Made by a program: the position numbers and the translations under genes
Notes under the pieces: model-generated
What the model saw: only the letters and a program-made list of their open reading frames with translations
Told to the model about the DNA's origin: nothing
The model's database searches: none
In this document: positions 7,141-13,706 of the stretch, piece by piece
Layout: the number at the start of each line of letters is the position of its first letter
Position numbering within the stretch: position 1 is the stretch's first letter
Origin: Bacteroidaceae bacterium
Lineage (GTDB): Bacteria > Bacteroidota > Bacteroidia > Bacteroidales > Bacteroidaceae
Direction: 5' to 3'
DNA length: 15,060 bases
Assembly (NCBI GenBank): GCA_028707655.1
Contig: JAQWAN010000019.1
Location: 1 to 15,060 of the forward strand

Positions 7141-8694
7141 ATGAGTAATCAACTTAACAAAGTAAAAGAGCTTATTGAGCTGCGTGAAGAAGCCCGTTTG
7201 GGTGGTGGTCAAAAAGCGATCGATAAACAACATCAAAAAGGTAAATATACCGCCAGAGAACGTATAGCCATGCTATTGGACGAAGGTAGCTTTGAAGAAT
7301 TAGATATGTTTGTAAAACACAGATGTACCAATTTCGGACAAGATAAAAAACATATCTTAGGAGATGGTGTTGTAACTGGATACGGAACAATTGAGGGTAG
7401 ATTAATTTATCTATACGCACAAGATTTCACTGTGTTTGGTGGTTCATTGTCAGAGACAATGGCACAAAAAATATGTAAAGTAATGGACATGGCCATGAAA
7501 ATGGGTGCTCCATGTATCGGTTTGAACGATTCCGGTGGTGCACGTATCCAAGAGGGTATCAATGCTCTATCTGGTTATGCTGAGATTTTCCAACGTAATG
7601 TGATGGCATCTGGTGTGATTCCTCAGATTTCGGGTATCTTTGGCCCTTGTGCTGGTGGTGCTGTTTATTCTCCAGCATTGACCGATTTTACCTTGATGAT
7701 GGAGGGAACTTCTTATATGTTCCTTACTGGACCAAAAGTGGTAAAAACAGTAACGGGTGAAGATGTAACACAAGAGGATTTAGGTGGTGCTTCTGTACAC
7801 GCTACTAAATCGGGTGTAACACACTTTACTGCAGAGACAGAAGAAGAGGGTTTAGCTATGATTCGTTTGTTATTAAGCTACCTTCCTCAAAACAATATGG
7901 AGGAGGCTCCTTTTGTTGAGTGTGACGATGCTACCGACCGTTTAGAAGATTCACTTAATGAGATTATCCCTGATAATCCAAACAAAGCATATGACATGCA
8001 CGAAGTGATTACACGTATTGTGGATCATGGTGAATTCTTAGAGGTACAACCTCAATATGCAACAAACATCATTGTTGGTTTTGCACGTTTCAACGGACAA
8101 TCTGTTGGTATTGTAGCTAACCAACCATCTAGTTATGCTGGTGTGCTCGATTGCAATGCTTCTCGTAAAGGTGCACGTTTTGTTCGTTTCTGCGATGCAT
8201 TTAATATTCCTTTGGTTACTTTGGTAGATGTACCTGGATTCTTACCTGGTACAGGACAAGAATACAATGCAATTATCTTGAACGGTGCGAAGTTGATGTA
8301 TGCATATTGCGAAGCAACGGTGCCTAAGATTACTATCACACTCCGTAAATCATATGGTGGTTCACATATCGTGATGAGCTGTAAACAATTACGTGGTGAC
8401 TTAAACTATGCATGGCCTACTGCTGAGATTGCAGTTATGGGTGCTGCTGGTGCTGCTAACATTTTGTTTGCTAAAGAAGCGAAGACAAAAGAAGATCCTG
8501 CTAAATTTATTGAAGATGGAATAGCTGAATACACTAAACTATTTGCTAATCCTTATAATGCAGCTAGATATGGATATATTGATGATGTAATTGAGCCTCG
8601 TAATACACGTTTCCGTATTATACGTGGTCTACAACAATTACAGACAAAGAAACTGACAAACCCTGCTAAAAAGCATGGCAATATTCCATTATAA
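7141..8694 (+). CDS. mmdA: Methylmalonyl-CoA decarboxylase alpha subunit (carboxyltransferase)
   Basis: This cytoplasmic carboxyltransferase of 517 residues moves the carboxyl group of (S)-methylmalonyl-CoA to the biotin of the carrier subunit, releasing propionyl-CoA. It has the two crotonase-like lobes of the acyl-CoA carboxyltransferase family. The N-terminal lobe holds SGGARIQEG (131-139) and the oxyanion-hole block GPCAGGAVYSPAL (168-180). The C-terminal lobe holds VDVPGFLPGTGQE and GGSHIVMSCKQLRGD...AWPTAEIAVMGAAGAANI. Sequence alone does not separate it from propionyl-CoA carboxylase beta. The following membrane pump and carrier genes, and the lack of a biotin carboxylase gene, favour the decarboxylase. 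Codon use is strongly biased (GGT, CGT), suggesting high expression. The leader just upstream is A/T-rich without a Shine-Dalgarno site. Confidence 0.93.
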   Translation: MSNQLNKVKELIELREEARLGGGQKAIDKQHQKGKYTARERIAMLLDEGSFEELDMFVKHRCTNFGQDKKHILGDGVVTGYGTIEGRLIYLYAQDFTVFGGSLSETMAQKICKVMDMAMKMGAPCIGLNDSGGARIQEGINALSGYAEIFQRNVMASGVIPQISGIFGPCAGGAVYSPALTDFTLMMEGTSYMFLTGPKVVKTVTGEDVTQEDLGGASVHATKSGVTHFTAETEEEGLAMIRLLLSYLPQNNMEEAPFVECDDATDRLEDSLNEIIPDNPNKAYDMHEVITRIVDHGEFLEVQPQYATNIIVGFARFNGQSVGIVANQPSSYAGVLDCNASRKGARFVRFCDAFNIPLVTLVDVPGFLPGTGQEYNAIILNGAKLMYAYCEATVPKITITLRKSYGGSHIVMSCKQLRGDLNYAWPTAEIAVMGAAGAANILFAKEAKTKEDPAKFIEDGIAEYTKLFANPYNAARYGYIDDVIEPRNTRFRIIRGLQQLQTKKLTNPAKKHGNIPL

Positions 8695-8715
8695 TCTATA
8701 TAAATAAACAAAAGT

Positions 8716-9654
8716 ATGAATAAAAGCAAATTAGGACTGTTCCTTCTTGCCTTCTTGCTGATGAGTCTATCTTCTTGCAAACAACAAGATAGTAATTCAA
8801 AAATACTAATCAACGAGGTTTTGGTGAACAACACCGATAACTATCTAGATGAGTATGGTATGCACGACGGTTGGATTGAGTTAGTCAATAGAACATACAA
8901 GAGTGTAAATATTGCTGGCTATCAATTGTCTAAGATTACGGCTCAAGGTGATACTATTACATATGTGTTTCCTAAAGGAGATACACGTACAATGATACAA
9001 GCTAAACAACATATACTCATCTTTGCGGATGCAAATCCATATCATGGTGCGTTACATGCTAGCTTTTCACTAGATACAATAGGTAGTAATAGACTTATCT
9101 TAGCAGATGCTGGAGGACAACTATTAGATGAAGTGACCCTTCCTAGCACGTTAGGCGAGAATGAATCGTATGCTCGCATAAGTGAGAAAGCAAATAACTT
9201 TGAGGTAAGAGGAAAAACAAGAGCAAACCAAGTAACAGCTGGTTCTATTAACGATTTAAAAGATCATAATGCTAAAGCGAATAACTTTAAGAAAAATGAT
9301 AAAGATGGTGTAGGAATGGCTATTACGGCTATGTCTGTTGTTTTCACTGGATTATTACTTCTTTACTTGATTTTTAGAACCATTGGTAACCTTTCTGTAA
9401 AGTTAAGCAAACGTAGAGCATTACGTTCTGCAGGTTTAATTGGACACAAGAAAGAGGAAGATTTGGCTACTATTCCAGGTGAAGTATTCGCGGCCATTGC
9501 TACTGCACTACACGAAGCGCAAAACGATGTACACGATATAGAATCAACCATTCTAACCATCAACAAAGTAAAACGTTCTTACTCTCCTTGGAGCTCTAAG
9601 ATCTATGGCCTACGTCAAACCCCTAACAAAAAGTCTAATCCTTATAAGAAATAA
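8716..9654 (+). CDS. Lamin-tail-like domain fused to OadG-type decarboxylase membrane subunit (lipoprotein)
   Basis: This 312-residue protein stands where the small gamma/delta anchor subunit of Na+-pumping decarboxylases is expected, but is several times longer. It opens with a lipoprotein signal whose lipobox LSSC places the lipidated Cys at residue 21. Residues about 28-165 look like a lamin-tail beta-sandwich (ILINEVLVNN...DGWIELVNRT...VNIAGYQLSK, then HILIFADANP...LILADAGGQLLDEV). A linker follows, then one membrane helix at about 199-221 and a cytoplasmic tail of about 90 residues. That tail ends in a basic segment with YSPWSSKIYGLRQ, as in OadG-like subunits that hold the carboxyltransferase and carrier to the beta subunit. 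The lamin-tail part would face the periplasm. It lies 21 bp after mmdA and 2 bp before mmdC. The OadG role is inferred from the helix, tail and position; the lamin-tail role is unknown. Confidence 0.78.
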   Translation: MNKSKLGLFLLAFLLMSLSSCKQQDSNSKILINEVLVNNTDNYLDEYGMHDGWIELVNRTYKSVNIAGYQLSKITAQGDTITYVFPKGDTRTMIQAKQHILIFADANPYHGALHASFSLDTIGSNRLILADAGGQLLDEVTLPSTLGENESYARISEKANNFEVRGKTRANQVTAGSINDLKDHNAKANNFKKNDKDGVGMAITAMSVVFTGLLLLYLIFRTIGNLSVKLSKRRALRSAGLIGHKKEEDLATIPGEVFAAIATALHEAQNDVHDIESTILTINKVKRSYSPWSSKIYGLRQTPNKKSNPYKK

Positions 9655-9656
9655 CA

Positions 9657-10097
9657 ATGAAAGAATATAAATATAAAATTAATGGAAACCAATACAAAGT
9701 AGCTGTTGGAGACATCGATGATAATATAGTACAAGTGGAGGTAAATGGAACTCCTTTTAAAGTAGAAATAGACAAGCCTGCTAAAGAAGCTGTAACTGTT
9801 TCTAGACCAGCAGCTAGAACAGCGGCTAAACCTGCTGCTAAACCTGCTGCTAAACCTGCAGCTGCTGCAGCAACTGGAGGTAGAAAAAGCGGTGTTAAAT
9901 CACCACTTCCTGGTGTTGTTCTAGATATAAAAGCAGCAGTTGGTGATGTTGTTAAGAGAGGACAAACGGTTCTTATCCTAGAAGCCATGAAAATGGAAAA
10001 CAATATCAATGCAGACAAAGACGGCACAATCACAGCTATTAATGTTAACAAAGGAGATTCCGTTATGGAAGGAACAGACCTTTTAATTATAGAATAA
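9657..10097 (+). CDS. mmdC: Biotin carboxyl carrier subunit of methylmalonyl-CoA decarboxylase
   Basis: This carrier protein of 146 residues has a biotin that takes the carboxyl group from the alpha subunit and presents it to the membrane beta subunit for decarboxylation. The biotinyl domain covers about 80-146 and contains LEAMKMENN, with K112 as the biotinylated lysine. The hairpin around SPLPGVV and the terminal DLLIIE are typical. An N-terminal beta-rich segment (1-45) is joined to it by an Ala/Pro/Lys linker (about 46-75) with repeated AKPA units. Such linkers give the biotin arm freedom to swing between active sites. The upstream gene ends 2 bp before and mmdB begins 1 bp after the stop, so translation is probably coupled. 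Confidence 0.94.
   Translation: MKEYKYKINGNQYKVAVGDIDDNIVQVEVNGTPFKVEIDKPAKEAVTVSRPAARTAAKPAAKPAAKPAAAAATGGRKSGVKSPLPGVVLDIKAAVGDVVKRGQTVLILEAMKMENNINADKDGTITAINVNKGDSVMEGTDLLIIE
9825..9860 (+). repeat. Three tandem 12-bp units in the mmdC linker
   Basis: GCTAAACCTGCT occurs three times in a row, with one mismatch at the last base of the third copy. Each unit encodes AKPA in the flexible linker of the biotin carrier. Such repeats can gain or lose units in frame. Confidence 0.85.
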
Positions 10098-10098
10098 A

Positions 10099-11259
10099 AT
10101 GGGAGAATTTCTATCATTTATTGGAAACAATCTAGCAGATTTCTGGAGCTATACTGGCTTTGCTAACGCAACACCAGGACATGTGGTTATGTTACTTATT
10201 GGATTGGTTTTCATCTACCTAGCAGTAGAAAAAGAGTTTGAGCCAATGCTTCTTATTCCGATTGGATTTGGTATCTTAATTGGTAACATTCCTTTCAATA
10301 TGGATGCAGGCTTAAAAGTTGGAATCTATGAACAAGGTTCTGTATTAAATATTTTATATCAAGGAGTAACTTCTGGCTGGTATCCGCCACTGATTTTCTT
10401 AGGTATTGGTGCTATGACTGATTTCTCGGCACTTATCTCCAACCCTAAGTTGATGTTGATTGGTGCAGCTGCTCAGTTTGGTATCTTTGGTGCATACATG
10501 ATTGCTTTGGCTTTAGGTTTTGAACCTAGTCAAGCGGGAGCAATTGGTATTATTGGTGGTGCAGATGGTCCTACGGCTATCTTCCTATCCTCTAAGCTAG
10601 CGCCAAACTTAATGGGTGCTATTGCTGTATCGGCCTATTCTTACATGGCTTTGGTACCAGTGATACAACCACCTATTATGCGTTTACTAACTAATAGCAA
10701 AGAGCGAGTTATTCGCATGAAACCTCCTCGCGCTGTATCGCATACGGAGAAAGTGATATTCCCTATTATCGGATTGTTATTAACCTGCTTCTTAGTTCCA
10801 TCAGGTTTACCTCTTTTAGGTATGCTATTCTTTGGTAACTTATTAAAAGAGAGCGGTGTAACACGTCGTTTAGCAGAGACTGCTCGCGGTCCGCTAATTG
10901 ATGTAATTACAATCTTATTGGGTGTAACAGTAGGTGCTTCTACACAAGCCTCTGAGTTCTTAACATGGGATTCTGTGTTAATCTTTGGTTTGGGTGCCTT
11001 CTCATTCGTTATTGCCACTACATCTGGTGTAATATTCGTTAAGATTTTCAATATCTTCTTGAAGAAAGAGAATAAGATTAATCCATTGATTGGTAATGCT
11101 GGTGTATCAGCGGTACCCGATTCAGCTCGTATCTCACAAGTTGTGGGACTAGAATACGACCCAACAAACTACTTGTTGATGCATGCCATGGGACCTAATG
11201 TTTCTGGTGTAATTGGTTCGGCTGTTGCTGCAGGTATCCTACTTGGATTCTTGATGTAA
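10099..11259 (+). CDS. mmdB: Na+-translocating methylmalonyl-CoA decarboxylase beta subunit
   Basis: This inner-membrane subunit of 386 residues decarboxylates carboxybiotin and uses the energy to export Na+, in the OadB/MmdB/GcdB family. Several hydrophobic helices are evident along its length. The conserved motif GIIGGADGPTAIFLSSKLAP spans about 150-169, with D156 aligning with the Na+-site aspartate known in Klebsiella OadB. GIGAMTDFSAL (102-112) and the C-terminal NPLIGNAGVSAVPDSARISQ are also family signatures. The length is close to the usual 375-430. The start is 1 bp after the mmdC stop, with no Shine-Dalgarno site. It is the last gene of the operon and is followed by a strong terminator. 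Glutaconyl-CoA or oxaloacetate decarboxylase is an alternative by subunit sequence, but the adjacent epimerase points to methylmalonyl-CoA. Confidence 0.93.
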   Translation: MGEFLSFIGNNLADFWSYTGFANATPGHVVMLLIGLVFIYLAVEKEFEPMLLIPIGFGILIGNIPFNMDAGLKVGIYEQGSVLNILYQGVTSGWYPPLIFLGIGAMTDFSALISNPKLMLIGAAAQFGIFGAYMIALALGFEPSQAGAIGIIGGADGPTAIFLSSKLAPNLMGAIAVSAYSYMALVPVIQPPIMRLLTNSKERVIRMKPPRAVSHTEKVIFPIIGLLLTCFLVPSGLPLLGMLFFGNLLKESGVTRRLAETARGPLIDVITILLGVTVGASTQASEFLTWDSVLIFGLGAFSFVIATTSGVIFVKIFNIFLKKENKINPLIGNAGVSAVPDSARISQVVGLEYDPTNYLLMHAMGPNVSGVIGSAVAAGILLGFLM

Positions 11260-11275
11260 TCAAAAACGCATACGA

Positions 11276-11292
11276 AGTACAGTCTCTGTACT
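11276..11292 (+). other. Short perfect hairpin before the mmd terminator
   Basis: AGTACAG, loop TCT, CTGTACT form a 7-bp stem with a 3-nt loop, 16 bp after the mmdB stop. There is no T-run directly after it, so it is not itself a terminator; it could protect the 3' end of the mRNA or slow the polymerase. Confidence 0.55.
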
Positions 11293-11301
11293 AAATAACA
11301 T

Positions 11302-11341
11302 AAAAGAGGAGATGTCTATAATGGACACCTCCTCTTTTTTT
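11302..11341 (+). terminator. Intrinsic terminator of the mce-mmd operon
   Basis: The arm AGAGGAGATGTC (11305-11316) pairs with GACACCTCCTCT (11324-11335) around a 7-nt loop with one A-C mismatch. The stem is lengthened by A's at 11302-11304 pairing with T's, and a run of seven T's (11335-11341) follows. Confidence 0.9.
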
Positions 11342-11646
11342 ATGGGGTAATAGTGGGACTAGCAGATGGTTAGCAATCTTAGAACGGGATGCCTCCCCCT
11401 ATAACAGTAAAAACAGGTAGCATCAATAATACAGAAGCACCTAACTAAAAGTCTATCCTTTTCAAGTAAATTAGCAACAGTAAGTAGTAACTAGATGACA
11501 GAAACAGAGCAAAAAAGACTTCTAAAGATGGAAAGATAGAGGTTATGAAAACGATTGCATAAGTTATTATCAATTTACTAGAACAAAGCATATTCAATCA
11601 AAAAAGATAATTGTATTTTAGCATAGAATTAACCACTAAAATTAAA
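11342..11646. other. Non-coding gap of about 300 bp before the amylase gene
   Basis: No credible gene or RNA was found here; all frames are broken into pieces of a few tens of residues at most. The only structured element seen is the 20-bp operator-like inverted repeat at 11543-11562. TATTTTAG at 11614-11621 resembles a -7 box with a mismatch, but it lacks a good -33 partner. The gap is long for this otherwise compact region, which suggests a regulated promoter with a long leader, or decayed sequence. Confidence 0.6.
11543..11562. promoter_or_regulatory. LacI-family-like operator upstream of the amylase gene
   Basis: The site reads TTATGnAAnCGnTTnCATAA, an inverted repeat with 8 of 10 base pairs matched and a central CG. 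The core resembles the AAnCGnTT form recognised by LacI-family regulators such as MalR and CcpA. It lies about 85 bp before the ATG of a starch-degrading enzyme, fitting control by maltose or glucan availability. No regulator gene is in the window. Confidence 0.6.
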
Positions 11647-13524
11647 ATGACTATGAAAAAGATGCTTCTAATGACAACATTATTGATTGCTACTCTTTCT
11701 GCAGCTGCTGTAAAGGTAGATAAAATCGATCCTCCATTTTGGTATGCTGGGATGCATAATCCAACCCTACAGTTGATGGTCTATGGCCAACAAATAGCAA
11801 CAGCTACTGTATCTCTAGATTATCCGGGTGTAACCATTGAGAAAGTAGTACCAGCAGATAGTAAAAACTATCTATTTGTTTACCTCAACATAAGCAAAGA
11901 AGCAAAACCCGGCGTACTCGATTTACGTTTTAAAATAGGCAAAAAGAAAAAAGTTATGCCTTATGAATTGAAAAAACGGAGTATGAAGGGCGAAGAACAA
12001 ATGAGTTTCGATGCATCAGACGTACTTTACATGTTGATGCCCGACCGTTTTTCGAATGGGAACCCTGCTAATGACCAGATAAAGGGTTTAAACACCTATA
12101 AGATGGACCGCAGCGAACCTAGCCTACGACACGGAGGAGATTTAGCAGGTATTGAAAAACATCTAGATTATTTTACAGACCTGGGAGTAACTGCGCTTTG
12201 GTTCACACCAGTACTCGAAAACAACATGGCCGATGAGGGTAACCAAAGCTCATACCACGGCTATGCAACCACAAATTACTACAAGATAGACCCACGTTTG
12301 GGAACTAACGAAGAATACAAAGCACTCATTGCCGAGGCCAACAAAAAAGGATTGAAGGTTATCATGGACATGATCTTTAATCACTGTGGCAGCTTTCACG
12401 AATGGCTCAAAGATGTGCCGATGAAAGATTGGTTTAATTCTCCTAACTACGGCAAACAAACCTCCTACAAACTAACACCAGCGGTGGATCCGTATGCTTC
12501 TAAAACCGACATCTCAGAGATGGAAGATGGATGGTTTGTTAAATCGATGCCCGACCTAAATCAAAAGAATCCACACGTGATGAGATACTTGATACAAACA
12601 AGAATTTGGTGGAAAGAATATGCAGGGATCGATGGTATACGTATGGATACCTATCCTTATGCTAACGGCAAGAAAATGGCCGATTGGATGAAAGAGATTA
12701 ACGATGAATATCCAAACTACAATGTAGTGGGAGAAACATGGGTTACTCACCCAGCTTATACAGCTACATGGCAAAAAGATTCTAAATTAGCACAAGTTAA
12801 TAGTAACCTTAAAACGGTGATGGACTTTTCCTTCTACGAACAAGCAAACAACGCTGTACGCGAACAAACAGACGGCTGGTGGAACGGTATGAACCGGGTC
12901 TATAACACCTTTGTATACGATTATCTCTACCCTAACCCATTATCTGTAATGGCTTTTCTTGAAAATCATGACACCGATCGTTTCTTGAAAAGCGATAAGG
13001 ACAGCAAAAAATTAAAAAAAGATATCATAGCACTCAAACAGGCGTTAGCACTACTACTCACCACACGCCGTATTCCACAGTTATATTATGGTACCGAAAT
13101 ACTAATGGCGGGTAATAAGAGCAAAACAGATGGAAATGTAAGAAAAGATTTTCCTGGTGGATGGCCCAATGATACGATTTCTGCTTTTACAAAGGAGGGA
13201 CGTACAGCGGCACAAAACGACATGTTTGATTATCTACAAAACCTATTGCAATGGCGTAAAGGAAATCAAGTGATTTCAAAAGGAGACATGCTCCATTTTA
13301 TGCCTTATCATGGCGTTTACGTCTATGCTCGTCGCTTTGAAGGAAAGAGTGTTCTTGTGTTCTTAAACGGAACAGACAAAGCACAAACCATTCCTACGGC
13401 TCGTTACCAAGAGATTTTGAAAGGTGCCAAAGAACTCACGAATATCCTTACACATAAGCGTGTAAATGTTGGAGGAAAAGAGATTCACCTATCTGCACGT
13501 CAATCAATAGTAGTAGAACGTTAG
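11647..13524 (+). CDS. SusA-like periplasmic GH13 alpha-amylase/neopullulanase
   Basis: This secreted glycoside hydrolase of family 13 (625 residues) would cut alpha-1,4 (and possibly alpha-1,6) linkages in imported malto-oligosaccharides. A signal peptide (about 1-21, ending SAAA) without a lipobox Cys points to the periplasm, as for SusA, not to the cell surface as for SusG. An N-terminal beta domain (about 22-115) of the cyclomaltodextrinase type precedes the catalytic barrel. GH13 region I is DMIFNH (241-246), region II GIDGIRMDTY with nucleophile D334, region III VVGETWV with acid E363, and region IV ENHDTDR with D442. The text VLYMLMPDRFSNGNPANDQI and the RHGGDL block resemble Bacteroides SusA closely. 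ATG 11647 is chosen, 11653 being equally likely; an in-frame TTG at 11611 precedes the signal. No other sus genes are near; a LacI-like operator lies upstream and a terminator follows. Confidence 0.9.
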   Translation: MTMKKMLLMTTLLIATLSAAAVKVDKIDPPFWYAGMHNPTLQLMVYGQQIATATVSLDYPGVTIEKVVPADSKNYLFVYLNISKEAKPGVLDLRFKIGKKKKVMPYELKKRSMKGEEQMSFDASDVLYMLMPDRFSNGNPANDQIKGLNTYKMDRSEPSLRHGGDLAGIEKHLDYFTDLGVTALWFTPVLENNMADEGNQSSYHGYATTNYYKIDPRLGTNEEYKALIAEANKKGLKVIMDMIFNHCGSFHEWLKDVPMKDWFNSPNYGKQTSYKLTPAVDPYASKTDISEMEDGWFVKSMPDLNQKNPHVMRYLIQTRIWWKEYAGIDGIRMDTYPYANGKKMADWMKEINDEYPNYNVVGETWVTHPAYTATWQKDSKLAQVNSNLKTVMDFSFYEQANNAVREQTDGWWNGMNRVYNTFVYDYLYPNPLSVMAFLENHDTDRFLKSDKDSKKLKKDIIALKQALALLLTTRRIPQLYYGTEILMAGNKSKTDGNVRKDFPGGWPNDTISAFTKEGRTAAQNDMFDYLQNLLQWRKGNQVISKGDMLHFMPYHGVYVYARRFEGKSVLVFLNGTDKAQTIPTARYQEILKGAKELTNILTHKRVNVGGKEIHLSARQSIVVER

Positions 13525-13558
13525 TAAAAAAACAGACCTCGTACAAAGCATAACAACG

Positions 13559-13595
13559 AAAAGGGAATAGTTCAAAAGAATCTATTCCCTTTTTT
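13559..13595 (+). terminator. Intrinsic terminator after the amylase gene
   Basis: AAAAGGGAATAG (13559-13570) pairs perfectly with CTATTCCCTTTT (13582-13593). Inside, TTC/GAA can add three pairs around an AAAA loop with one bulged T. A run of six T's (13590-13595) follows. It lies 34 bp after the stop and separates the amylase from glnS. Confidence 0.9.
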
Positions 13596-13672
13596 ACCTA
13601 TAATAATAATTAAAAGCAACAAAAGAAAGAGGAATATTTTTATGAAATTCTCACAATAAAGATAGAAAATCT

Positions 13673-13680
13673 TAACTTTG
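13673..13680 (+). promoter_or_regulatory. Predicted -7 box of glnS
   Basis: TAACTTTG followed by C is an exact TAnnTTTG box. It predicts a start near 13684 and a leader of about 23 nt before the glnS ATG, a normal distance in contrast to the two near-leaderless promoters at 3121 and 4152. No clear -33 TTG is seen 19-21 bp upstream. Confidence 0.6.
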
Positions 13681-13706
13681 CGTTTCAATCTATAAAAGAA
13701 AAAGTC

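Noticed and set aside
7141..8694. Annotating mmdA as propionyl-CoA carboxylase beta or acetyl-CoA carboxylase
   Set aside because: No biotin carboxylase gene is present, and the adjacent membrane Na+ pump, carrier and epimerase fit a decarboxylase.
9635..10117. Long antisense reading frame (160 codons) opposite mmdC
   Set aside because: It arises because the Ala/Pro/Lys-rich repeats of the sense gene have few stops on the other strand; the product is low-complexity with no family features.
10641..11051. Antisense reading frame opposite mmdB
   Set aside because: The sense frame is a clear family member; the antisense product shows no domain or start context.
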